Shown: positions 25,537 through 33,449 of the stretch, in pieces
Layout: each line of letters opens with the position of its first letter
How positions within the stretch are numbered: position 1 is the first letter of the stretch
Assembly: GCA_000993615.1 (NCBI GenBank)
Contig: LBWM01000006.1
Location: 24,651 to 88,650, forward strand
Direction of reading: 5' to 3'
From: Candidatus Peregrinibacteria bacterium GW2011_GWF2_39_17
GTDB lineage: Bacteria; Patescibacteriota; Gracilibacteria; UBA1369; UBA12473
Length of the DNA stretch: 64,000 nt
Position numbers and translations under genes: made by a program
The notes under the pieces: generated by a model
Database searches by the model: none
What the model was told of the DNA's origin: nothing
The model's input: only the letters and a program-made list of their open reading frames with translations

Positions 25537-26718
25537 TTACACTAATTCACTTAAAGCAAAAACTGGCCCCAAAATAGCCAAAGCCAATAGAGCAACTGCT
25601 AAACCCACCAAAACAATAATCAAAGGCTCTAAAACAGTCATCATATTACGAATAGTGTGCTCAATTTCTCGTTCATAGTGATTAGATAATTTTTCGCAAG
25701 CCCGGTCAACAGTGGCTGAACTTTCGCCAACGGATAACATTTGGGTGACGGTTTCCGGGAATAAAAACGGAGTTGTAGCCAAATTTTCCGCTATTTTTTC
25801 TCCCCTTTCCACTTGCTTAACAACTTCCGCAAGCTTTAGCTCATACAAAGTATTTTCCATGGATTTGCTTAAAATGGTCAATCCTTTATTAACCGGTAAA
25901 CCAGAACTGGTCAAAACGCCGAGCAGTCTAACAAATTTAGAAATAAGACCTTTCTTAAGAAGTTCACCGACAAATGGAATTTTTAATTTCCAATAGTCAC
26001 TCATTATTCGTCCTGATTGAGTATTAGCGTAAAAACTGAGCATTAAAAAAAGCAGCAAAATAGTTACCCCGAAAAGCCACCAATAATGAAGCGTAATTTG
26101 ACTAGCGCCCAAAACGATTTTGGTCAAAAAAGGCAATGGCACCCCGCTTTCCTCAAAAAATACCTGCAATTTAGGAATAACAAAGGTCATCACAATTAAA
26201 GTAGCCGCGATTAATAAAGACACCACTACGGCCGGATACATTAAAGCTCCCTTCAACTTTAGCTGCACATCATAAGACCGATCTAATTGTGAAGATAATC
26301 GCTCCAACATCAGATCCACATGACCAATGGTTTCACCGGATTTAATGACTCCAATTTCTGCTTCCTCAAAGACCGTGGGAAATTTAGCCATTGACTCAGA
26401 AAGATGTCGACCATCTTCGACCTGATGAGCCAAAGTGGCAATAACTCGACGAAAACGAGGATGAGTGGTCTTTTTTGCTAAAACAGTTAAGGCACGCAAC
26501 ATCGGCACCCCAGCATCTAACATCACTGCTAAAAGATGAAAAAAATAAGCTTTTTCTTTTAAAGGAACTTTTTGGCGATCAATCCAGGAATCGTTTAAAC
26601 GAACCCAAAATGATTCTTTCGACCGATCAGAAACACCATAAACTACTTGTTCTGAACTGGAAACGGTTTCATTTTCACCTAAGGAATTAAGCAATTCCTC
26701 AACAGAAAGATCTTTCAT
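25537..26718 (-). CDS. pilC: Type IV pilus inner-membrane platform protein
   Basis: PilC/GspF is the membrane platform that couples the pilus motor ATPases to pilin polymerisation. The 393-residue protein shows the two repeated GspF domains: FFHLLAVMLDAGVPMLRAL... near 45-70 and KFVRLLGVLTSSGLPVNKGL near 265-285. There are three membrane helices (about 160-185, 215-235 and 362-388), with the conserved VIPKLQVFFEESGVPLP and the C-terminal MMTVLEPLIIVLVG segment. It lies after pilO in the operon. Confidence 0.93.
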   Translation of the reverse strand: MKDLSVEELLNSLGENETVSSSEQVVYGVSDRSKESFWVRLNDSWIDRQKVPLKEKAYFFHLLAVMLDAGVPMLRALTVLAKKTTHPRFRRVIATLAHQVEDGRHLSESMAKFPTVFEEAEIGVIKSGETIGHVDLMLERLSSQLDRSYDVQLKLKGALMYPAVVVSLLIAATLIVMTFVIPKLQVFFEESGVPLPFLTKIVLGASQITLHYWWLFGVTILLLFLMLSFYANTQSGRIMSDYWKLKIPFVGELLKKGLISKFVRLLGVLTSSGLPVNKGLTILSKSMENTLYELKLAEVVKQVERGEKIAENLATTPFLFPETVTQMLSVGESSATVDRACEKLSNHYEREIEHTIRNMMTVLEPLIIVLVGLAVALLALAILGPVFALSELV

Positions 26719-26742
26719 AAAAGCTTAAAAATTAATAATTTA

Positions 26743-27285
26743 TTACTGATAGTAAGATTCGAGAGAGACGCTAAAATTCATTTGCTGTTTGCCTTCATCG
26801 CTAGTCTCGCCCAACTGAACCCCAATAGAAGAAACTTTAAGTAAACGATTATTTCTTTCAATAGCCTCAAGCAAGGCGATTAGGTTGTTGTAATCACCGG
26901 CAAAATTAGCCACCATATTTACCACATTGGCTTGCTCTTTTTGCTCAGACGGAGATAAAGCAAAAGTAACGGAATTAAGAGAAATACCCACTGAATTAGC
27001 AATTGCGGAAATATCTTTAACTAATTGATCCTGATTCAGGGCAATAGGCACCTTGGCCAAAATACGCTGCCTTTCAACTTCACTAACCGGGAGATTAGCT
27101 TCAAGGTCGACCAAACTGGCTACTTGGGTATTGATTTGAGTAAGTTCTGTATTTTTTGTGGTCAAATTTTCCTTTAAAATTTGCGTATTATCACGAGTAG
27201 GCAACCATAAAAGCGCCGTAATAAGAATAGCCAGAATCAAAAATCCGGCGGCAATGAGGGTAGAAGTGGATGATTTGCGTATCAT
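26743..27285 (-). CDS. pilO: Type IV pilus assembly protein PilO-like
   Basis: A 180-residue bitopic protein: an N-terminal membrane helix (about 10-28), a coiled-coil segment (about 35-60), then a ferredoxin-like domain with LPVSEVERQRILAKVP, the DQLVKDISAIANSVGISL pattern and GDYNNLIALLEAIERNNRLLKVSSI, which is diagnostic of PilO. PilO pairs with PilN in the inner-membrane alignment complex; the pilN-like gene lies directly upstream. Confidence 0.82.
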   Translation of the reverse strand: MIRKSSTSTLIAAGFLILAILITALLWLPTRDNTQILKENLTTKNTELTQINTQVASLVDLEANLPVSEVERQRILAKVPIALNQDQLVKDISAIANSVGISLNSVTFALSPSEQKEQANVVNMVANFAGDYNNLIALLEAIERNNRLLKVSSIGVQLGETSDEGKQQMNFSVSLESYYQ

Positions 27286-27320
27286 GCGAATAAAGTTAGA
27301 AAGTTAGAAGGATAAAAAAA

Positions 27321-27878
27321 TTATAAAGTAGGCGTATCAGTAGTGGCAGGCGTGGCAGTGGAAGATGCGACGTTAAAAGTAATTCCAAAGCTAATCAATG
27401 AATCGGTTGAATTAACACTAGATCCTCCCTTGGTTAAAGAAGCAACAAAAGCATTGGAAAAGCGTGGTTGATTATTAATTAGCTTAATAAGATCAGCGGC
27501 GGCTTCATAGGAAGGAGCCAACACACTTAAAGAAAGCGTGCCATTGGCGGAAGCAGAATAAGAACGGTAAAAAATATCAATTGGCATAATTTTAATTAGG
27601 TCTGAAATTACTTTTGACCATAAAATTTCCTTATCAATCTGGGCCATGGTTTGCTGCGCCACAATTAAAACATCTAAATTTTGAGCTTGCAGATTAGCCA
27701 AATGTTGCTGCGCGACTTGAATATCATTTTGAGTTTTAGCGATGGCTTGATTGAGTTGGTAATTTCTAAAATAAGTCCATCCTGTCCCCAAAAAAATAAT
27801 AACTAAAATGCCCAAGGAAATAAGATGGGTAAGACGAAAACGAGGAGTATCTATTTCAGAAGTAGAGTGAAGGGACAT
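27321..27878 (-). CDS. pilN: Type IV pilus assembly protein PilN-like
   Basis: From the ATG at 27878 the protein has 185 residues; the in-frame extension up to 27944 adds unrelated residues before the usual cytoplasmic tail. The helix at about 18-36 (LISLGILVIIFLGTGWTYF) is followed by a coiled coil, then LIKIMPIDIFYRSYS and APSYEAAADLIKLINNQPRFSNAFVASL, the PilN pattern. The first 17 residues would bind PilM, but no pilM is in the window. It is the first gene of the minus-strand pilus operon. Confidence 0.78.
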   Translation of the reverse strand: MSLHSTSEIDTPRFRLTHLISLGILVIIFLGTGWTYFRNYQLNQAIAKTQNDIQVAQQHLANLQAQNLDVLIVAQQTMAQIDKEILWSKVISDLIKIMPIDIFYRSYSASANGTLSLSVLAPSYEAAADLIKLINNQPRFSNAFVASLTKGGSSVNSTDSLISFGITFNVASSTATPATTDTPTL

Positions 27879-28053
27879 AGATTGGATGTTATAAAGTAGA
27901 AGTTTATTTTTGAACAGGGAAACGGAATTAGAAGGAAAGAACAAGTGATTGACTTTAATACAAAAATGTTTTTAAGTCAAGGAAGAGGGACTTTAGGCTC
28001 TTTCCTTTTTTAGTTTTGGAGCCTTTAAAATCTATTAATTATAACAGATTTTG

Positions 28054-28392
28054 ATGAATAGAGCAAATAAACGAACTAATTTTGTGGCCTGCGATGAAGG
28101 ATTTAACTGCTTAAATTGCCAAAAAAAAGTGATACCCCTAGGCCGCGGCTACCGAAACCATTGCCCTTTTTGTTTGTATTCGCGGCATGTAGATGAAAAT
28201 GTACCGGGTGATCGCTTAAGCTTGTGCCGCGGCCTCATGAAGCCCATTGCCTTAGAGGCCGGCAGTCGCAAAGGTTATCTGGGATATTCCGTACTTCACC
28301 AATGTCTTAGTTGTGGCAAGCAGATTCGCAATTTAGCCACAGACGAAGATCGACTCTCCGAGTTTTTGACGAAACAGCATAAAAAATCCTAA
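28054..28392 (+). CDS. RNHCP domain protein
   Basis: From the ATG at 28054 the protein has 112 residues. It contains the signature YRNHCPFCLYSRHVD (about 46-60), for which the RNHCP family is named, with two flanking CxxC pairs: FNCLNC near 18-23 and CLSCG near 88-92. The four Cys pairs and His suggest zinc binding. The family occurs in small bacterial genomes and has no established function. It stands alone between the pilus operon (divergent) and a 67-aa gene. Confidence 0.88.
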   Translation: MNRANKRTNFVACDEGFNCLNCQKKVIPLGRGYRNHCPFCLYSRHVDENVPGDRLSLCRGLMKPIALEAGSRKGYLGYSVLHQCLSCGKQIRNLATDEDRLSEFLTKQHKKS

Positions 28393-28429
28393 AGTAAAAA
28401 TCCATTTTATTTTATAATTTATTTTTTTT

Positions 28430-28633
28430 ATGCACGATGCATTAGAAAATTCTTATGGTCCTGATGTTACGTTAAACAGATCAGTAACCCCAGAAGAACG
28501 TTTTAATCGAGAAGGAGGAACTTTCGGGACGCCCATCCCTGGCGAAATGTCCGATCATGTCAAAAACGAACAAACAGGGACAGCGGAGCGGTTGGTTAAA
28601 ATGGCAAAGAATTTCGAGAAAGGAGTAGAATAG
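28430..28633 (+). CDS. Small hypothetical protein
   Basis: A 67-residue acidic, polar protein starting 37 bp after the RNHCP gene on the same strand. It has no signal peptide, membrane segment or Cys. The sequence (TPEERFNREGGTFGTPIPGEMSDH) is Gly/Pro-rich and looks mostly disordered, with one C-terminal helix. I do not recognise it. The coding call rests on position, amino-acid composition and a T-rich leader like those of its neighbours. Confidence 0.45.
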   Translation: MHDALENSYGPDVTLNRSVTPEERFNREGGTFGTPIPGEMSDHVKNEQTGTAERLVKMAKNFEKGVE

Positions 28634-28730
28634 GATCAAAAAGCAACGAGATTTTAAAGTCTTATCTTTATTGCATTTAATTGATATTTTTCGAAAAAAG
28701 CCTCATCAGTTTTTGTGTTAAACTGAAAGC

Positions 28731-29924
28731 ATGAATTTTGCCACGTTTTGCTCTCAGAAAATCATTTTAGCTTGCTCCGGAGGACCGGATTCCATGTATT
28801 TACTACACAAACTCCTCAAAAAAGGTTGTAAACCTGTTTTAGCGCACTTCAATCATGGCCTACGCGGCGCAGAAAGCGACGAAGATGAAGCGCTTGTACG
28901 AAATCAAGCGGCCACACATGGCTTAATTTTTGAAAGTAAACGGAGGAATGTAAAAAAATGGGCGGAAACTCGCAAAATTTCACTGGAAGAAGGTGGCCGA
29001 ATCTTGCGCTACAAATTTCTAGAAAAAGTGCGCCAAAAGCACCAGGCCACCTCTGTTTTTACAGCACATCACCTTAACGACAACCTGGAAACCGTGCTCA
29101 TGAATAAAGACCGCGGATGCTTTTGGCGCGGCCTAATTGGCATGCGCGAACAAAACGGATTTATTATTCGACCGCTCCTCGATATTCCAAAAGAAAAAAT
29201 TCTCGCTTATCTTATGTCCCATAAAATCCCCTATCGGCTTGATTCTTCTAACCAAAACCTAAAATATAAACGTAATTATTTTCGCCAAATTATTATTCCT
29301 AAACTTCTTAAGAAAAATCCCAATCTTTTACAAAATTTTATTAAGCAACGTCAATCAGTTCTTAAAAAATACAATCTTTTAACCCGAAAATCCAAAAAAT
29401 GGCTAACTGCTAATTGCCTAAAATGGGCAAAAAATAATTGTGAATTTTCAGCTTCTGCTTTTCAGATGCTTTCGACTTCAGATCAAAATTTTTTACTCTC
29501 TCATCTTTACGAAAAGTTTTACGACAGCACCTATGGACTTACCCAAAAATACCTTGATGAGGCACGCACTTTAATCCTCAATAACCACACCGGAAAACAC
29601 AAACGTTTTGGGAAAAAGTTTTTTGTTTATACAGACTATGGTCGGGTTCGTCTGGCTATAAAGCCTTCTTTAGCCCGCGGCTCTTGGGCTAAAGAAGATG
29701 CTATCCCCCCCAACTTAAAAATTCGCTTTTGGCTCCCCGGAGATCGATTTCAACCTTCGGGAATGAAAGGCACTAAAAAACTTCAAGATTATTTTACGGA
29801 TGCAAAAATCCCAAAATCAAGGCGTCATAAAATTCCAATTTTAGTCACTAACAATAATGAAATTGTGGCTGTGGGGAATCGTTTTGACGAACGATTTAAA
29901 AACCTAAAAAATAAACTACCCTAA
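28731..29924 (+). CDS. tilS: tRNA(Ile)-lysidine synthase
   Basis: TilS changes C34 of tRNA-Ile(CAU) to lysidine so that it reads AUA. The 397-residue protein has the PP-loop ATPase motif ACSGGPDS (14-21), HFNHGLRG (about 41-48), ISLEEGGRILRY, TAHHLNDNLET (about 115-125) and the YRLDSSNQ...RNYFRQIIIPKL segment. The C-terminal substrate-binding domain ends with the conserved RFWLPGDRFQPSGMKG and KLQDYF. It is an essential gene and precedes ftsH, as in many bacteria. Confidence 0.95.
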   Translation: MNFATFCSQKIILACSGGPDSMYLLHKLLKKGCKPVLAHFNHGLRGAESDEDEALVRNQAATHGLIFESKRRNVKKWAETRKISLEEGGRILRYKFLEKVRQKHQATSVFTAHHLNDNLETVLMNKDRGCFWRGLIGMREQNGFIIRPLLDIPKEKILAYLMSHKIPYRLDSSNQNLKYKRNYFRQIIIPKLLKKNPNLLQNFIKQRQSVLKKYNLLTRKSKKWLTANCLKWAKNNCEFSASAFQMLSTSDQNFLLSHLYEKFYDSTYGLTQKYLDEARTLILNNHTGKHKRFGKKFFVYTDYGRVRLAIKPSLARGSWAKEDAIPPNLKIRFWLPGDRFQPSGMKGTKKLQDYFTDAKIPKSRRHKIPILVTNNNEIVAVGNRFDERFKNLKNKLP

Positions 29925-29965
29925 TTGTTAAAGTTTGGCGTGATTTTTTTTAATTTTCTTGCATC

Positions 29966-29995
29966 TTTACAATTTCCCATCTTATCAAGTACAAT
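29966..29995 (+). promoter_or_regulatory. ftsH promoter
   Basis: TTTACA (29966-29971) and TACAAT (29990-29995) are 18 bp apart, with the ATG of ftsH only 10 bases after the -10 box. Transcription would begin almost at the start codon, giving a near-leaderless mRNA. Confidence 0.5.
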
Positions 29996-30004
29996 CATTT
30001 TACT

Positions 30005-31873
30005 ATGTCTGAAGATTTTCCAAAACCTCAAATTCCAAAGATTCCCCAGAAGCACCAAAATAGCTTTTTATATGTCCTAATTGTGGCTCTTGTTATCACG
30101 AGCCTCTATTTTTTCTTCTCCAGCCCAAAGAGTGTTATTGAAAAAGTGCCGCTTAATACTTTTATTGAAAATGTTAACCAAGGACAGGTAACTAAAATCG
30201 AGGTTAATGGCAATCGAATTAATTTTTCCACAAAAAAGGACGGGGTAATTGATTACTACACCGTTAAAGAACCGAGCGCGACCTTAAACGATTTATTAAA
30301 AGATGCGCCACTTCAAATTGTTAGTTCTATTGACACAGAAATTGTGGACACACAGGCTACTAGTTTTTGGCGCGATCTGCTAATTAGCTTAATTCCTTTT
30401 GCGCTGATTATTGTATTTTTTATGTTTATGATGAGGCAAGCGCAAAACTCCAACAATCAAGCTATTTCTTTTGGGAAAAGCCGGGCGCGACTGAGCGATG
30501 ATTCGGCAAACAAACGCACCACTTTTGCAAACGTAGCCGGAGCCAAGGAGGCCAAAGAAGAATTAGCCGAGATTGTGGACTTTCTTAAACATCCCAAAAA
30601 ATACCTTTCCATTGGCGCTAAGATCCCCAAAGGGGTAATTTTAATCGGGCCGCCTGGCTGCGGGAAAACACTGTTGGCTCGAGCAGTTGCCGGTGAAGCC
30701 GATGTACCCTTCTTTAATATTTCCGGTTCGGAATTTGTGGAAATGTTTGTGGGTGTGGGTGCCAGTCGAGTTCGAGACCTTTTCAAAAGAGCTAAACGCA
30801 ATGCTCCTTGCATTATTTTTATCGATGAAATTGATGCGGTAGGACGACATCGTGGAGCTGGATTAGGAGGAGGCCATGACGAGCGCGAACAGACTTTAAA
30901 CCAGATTCTAACCGAAATGGATGGCTTTGAACAAGGAACTAACGTGATTGTCATTGCAGCCACCAATCGCCCTGATGTCCTGGACCCGGCTTTACTTAGA
31001 CCAGGAAGATTTGATCGACGCATTGTAGTTGACCAACCAGACATTAAGGATCGAGAAGAAATTTTAAAAGTACACAGCCGCAATAAGCCTTTAGATAAAA
31101 CCGTGGATTTACTCAAAATAGCACAACAGACCCCTGGTTTTTCAGGCGCTGACTTGGAAAATTTAATGAATGAAGCCGCTATTTTAACTGCGAGACAAAA
31201 TAAAAGAAAAATAAGCATGCAAGCCATTGAAAATTCCATTGAAAAAGTCGTAATGGGACCTGAGCGAAAATCACGCGTTATGTCCAAAGAAGAAAAACGC
31301 ATTACAGCTTACCATGAAGCTGGTCACGCCATTGTTGGGTATTACTCTCCCAAATGCGACCCTATCCATAAAATATCAATTATTTCCCGAGGCATGTCCT
31401 TGGGTGCAACCTGGTTTTTACCAGAAGAAGATAAACACTTAAACAGTCGCAGTAAATACATGTCGGAACTCTCTGCGCTGATGGGTGGATACACTTCCGA
31501 GGAATTAATTTTTGGTGAAATGACGACTGGAGCTTCCAATGATCTAGAAAGAGCCAGCTTAATAGCTCGCCGAATGGTTAAAGAATTTGGAATGAGTAAA
31601 CTCGGCCCCATTATTTATGGAGAATCAGAGCAAGAAGTCTTTTTAGGGAAAGATTTTAATCGAATGCGAAACTATTCGGAAAAAATTGCCGCCCAAATTG
31701 ATGATGAAGTGGAAAAAATTCTAAAGACAGCTTATGAAAGCGCTCAATTAATCTTAAAAAAACACCAACCGGTGCTGCATAAAATCGCTGAAAATTTATT
31801 ACAAAAGGAAACCCTTACTCACGAAGAATTTATGGCCTTTTTCGAAAAATCACCCCCTAAAAAAATAGCGTAA
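30005..31873 (+). CDS. ftsH: ATP-dependent zinc metalloprotease FtsH
   Basis: FtsH is a membrane-anchored hexameric AAA+ protease that degrades membrane and regulatory proteins. The 622-residue protein has two membrane helices (about 20-39 and 122-143) flanking a periplasmic domain, the AAA module with Walker A GPPGCGKT (215-222), Walker B IIFIDEID (about 270-277), the SRH region [21 protein letters not shown], and the protease motif HEAGH (437-441) with the third zinc ligand Asp in ASNDLERA (about 512). The short leader suggests leaderless translation. Confidence 0.97.
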   Translation: MSEDFPKPQIPKIPQKHQNSFLYVLIVALVITSLYFFFSSPKSVIEKVPLNTFIENVNQGQVTKIEVNGNRINFSTKKDGVIDYYTVKEPSATLNDLLKDAPLQIVSSIDTEIVDTQATSFWRDLLISLIPFALIIVFFMFMMRQAQNSNNQAISFGKSRARLSDDSANKRTTFANVAGAKEAKEELAEIVDFLKHPKKYLSIGAKIPKGVILIGPPGCGKTLLARAVAGEADVPFFNISGSEFVEMFVGVGASRVRDLFKRAKRNAPCIIFIDEIDAVGRHRGAGLGGGHDEREQTLNQILTEMDGFEQGTNVIVIAATNRPDVLDPALLRPGRFDRRIVVDQPDIKDREEILKVHSRNKPLDKTVDLLKIAQQTPGFSGADLENLMNEAAILTARQNKRKISMQAIENSIEKVVMGPERKSRVMSKEEKRITAYHEAGHAIVGYYSPKCDPIHKISIISRGMSLGATWFLPEEDKHLNSRSKYMSELSALMGGYTSEELIFGEMTTGASNDLERASLIARRMVKEFGMSKLGPIIYGESEQEVFLGKDFNRMRNYSEKIAAQIDDEVEKILKTAYESAQLILKKHQPVLHKIAENLLQKETLTHEEFMAFFEKSPPKKIA

Positions 31874-31899
31874 ATATTTAAAATTTTTTAGCTTTTTTT

Positions 31900-32361
31900 A
31901 TGCATCCAATTGGTATTGGCCAACTCAAAGGGAAAAGGGAAGATGTGGCGCCTAATTTATTGTCGCGACATACTTTTGTTTCACCAGAGCCAGAAGTAAA
32001 TATCAATACTACAAAAAAGGAAATCGAAGGACAACTATCCGTTGATGTTTATCAGACCGAAAAAGATATTGTTATTATTGCGCCAATTGCCGGAACCTCG
32101 GCTGACCAAATCAGCATTAGTATTACGGAGGATGTTATTACAATCAAAGGTAAAAGAGAAATGCCGCTATTTGATCACATCAATAAAATTGATTTTTATA
32201 TTCAGGAATGTTTTTGGGGTAATTTTTCCAGGTCAATTGTTCTTCCGGTAGCGGTAGACACGAACCAGGTGGAAGCACGTTTTAAAAAAAATGTTTTAAT
32301 TATTCGAATCCCAAAAACTGAATACATAAAAACTAGAGTAGTTCGAATTCGCGAAGAATAA
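31900..32361 (+). CDS. Small heat-shock protein (Hsp20/alpha-crystallin)
   Basis: Hsp20 proteins hold unfolding proteins in an ATP-independent way. The 153-residue product has an N-terminal variable arm (1-42), an alpha-crystallin domain (about 45-140) with LSVDVYQTEKDIVIIAPIAG, the ITIKGKRE strand and VEARFKKNVLIIRIPK, the A-x-x-x-x-G-V-L-like element with Asn in place of Gly. The conserved FSRSIVLP is clear. The C-terminal IXI motif is weak (VVRIREE). It follows ftsH by 26 bp, so both proteostasis genes may share a transcript. Confidence 0.92.
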   Translation: MHPIGIGQLKGKREDVAPNLLSRHTFVSPEPEVNINTTKKEIEGQLSVDVYQTEKDIVIIAPIAGTSADQISISITEDVITIKGKREMPLFDHINKIDFYIQECFWGNFSRSIVLPVAVDTNQVEARFKKNVLIIRIPKTEYIKTRVVRIREE

Positions 32362-32416
32362 AAAAGCTCTGAAGTGGATTGCCTATTCTATATAAAAATT
32401 TTATTTCTTAAATTTT

Positions 32417-33313
32417 ATGGATTTAAGCCCAATTAAAAAAGCAATTTTCCCTGCCGCCGGGTTTGGGACTCGTTTTCTTCCGGCTACCAAAGCACAACCA
32501 AAAGAAATGTTGCCAATTGTGGATAAACCAATTATCCAATATTTAGTGGAAGAGGCGGTAGCATCTGGGATTGAGGAAATTATAATTGTGACGGGTCGAG
32601 GGAAAAGAGCTATTGAAGATCATTTTGATTTTTCTTTTGAGCTGGAACACAATTTGGTAGAAAAAGGGGAAAATCGGTTATTAAAAGAAGTGCGGGCCAT
32701 TTCTGGGATGGCCAAATTTATTTATGTGCGTCAACCCCAACCCCTGGGAGATGGACATGCGATTCTTTGCGCCAAAGAAGTTGTTGGTAATGAGCCTTTC
32801 GTGGTTCTTTTTGGCGATGATTTAGTGGACAGTGAAACACCCGCGATTTCACAACTAATTAAAATTTATAAAAAGACCAATTCGTGCGTTATTGGTTTGG
32901 AAAAAATTGCCAAAGAAAACAGTAAAAGCTATGGCATGATTAAGCCCAAAAACCCTTCCGGGAAATCATCGAGAAGTGCGGACCCCAGGCTTTTTGAAAT
33001 TGAAACTCTAGTCGAAAAGCCAGCGCCAAGTAAAGCACCTTCCAATCTTGGTATTATTGGTAAATATGTTTGTACCCCGGGAATTTTCGAGGCACTCGAA
33101 AATTCCCGATCCAGCCACTTAGACGGTGAAATTCGTTTAATTGACGGATTCCGAGAGCTTATCAAAAAACAGTCGATCTATGGCTATGAAATTCAAGGAA
33201 ACCGCTATGATTGTGGGACAAAATTAGGCTTAATTAAAGCTACAATTAATTGGGCTTTAAAGAGAGAAGATTTGGCTAAAGAGCTAAGGGAATATCTAAA
33301 AAAGGCTTCGTAA
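32417..33313 (+). CDS. galU: UTP-glucose-1-phosphate uridylyltransferase
   Basis: GalU makes UDP-glucose for surface polysaccharides and glycolipids. The 298-residue protein opens with the nucleotidyltransferase motif AAGFGTRFLPATKAQPKEMLP (written from residue 13, key residues G-x-G-T-R and K), then DKPIIQYLVEEA, the FGDDLVD metal-binding Asp, LVEKP and the YDCGTKLG segment diagnostic of GalU rather than RmlA. It supplies precursors that fit the sugar-phosphate transferase gene at 41.2 kb. Confidence 0.94.
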   Translation: MDLSPIKKAIFPAAGFGTRFLPATKAQPKEMLPIVDKPIIQYLVEEAVASGIEEIIIVTGRGKRAIEDHFDFSFELEHNLVEKGENRLLKEVRAISGMAKFIYVRQPQPLGDGHAILCAKEVVGNEPFVVLFGDDLVDSETPAISQLIKIYKKTNSCVIGLEKIAKENSKSYGMIKPKNPSGKSSRSADPRLFEIETLVEKPAPSKAPSNLGIIGKYVCTPGIFEALENSRSSHLDGEIRLIDGFRELIKKQSIYGYEIQGNRYDCGTKLGLIKATINWALKREDLAKELREYLKKAS

Positions 33314-33449
33314 ATCTATTGCAAAAAACGTGCTTTCCATATTCACAGCTGTCCAAAAAAAAGAGACTATCAAAACACGGCCGCGGCACTCCTCAACGCT
33401 AAAAAGTTTTCTCATCTGTGTGAATGAATTGATATACACACCTTTGCGC

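Noticed and set aside
30457..31302. 281-residue open frame antisense to ftsH
   Set aside because: It lies opposite the conserved AAA module, its protein is Ser/Arg-rich without recognisable structure, and it is explained by the ftsH codon pattern.
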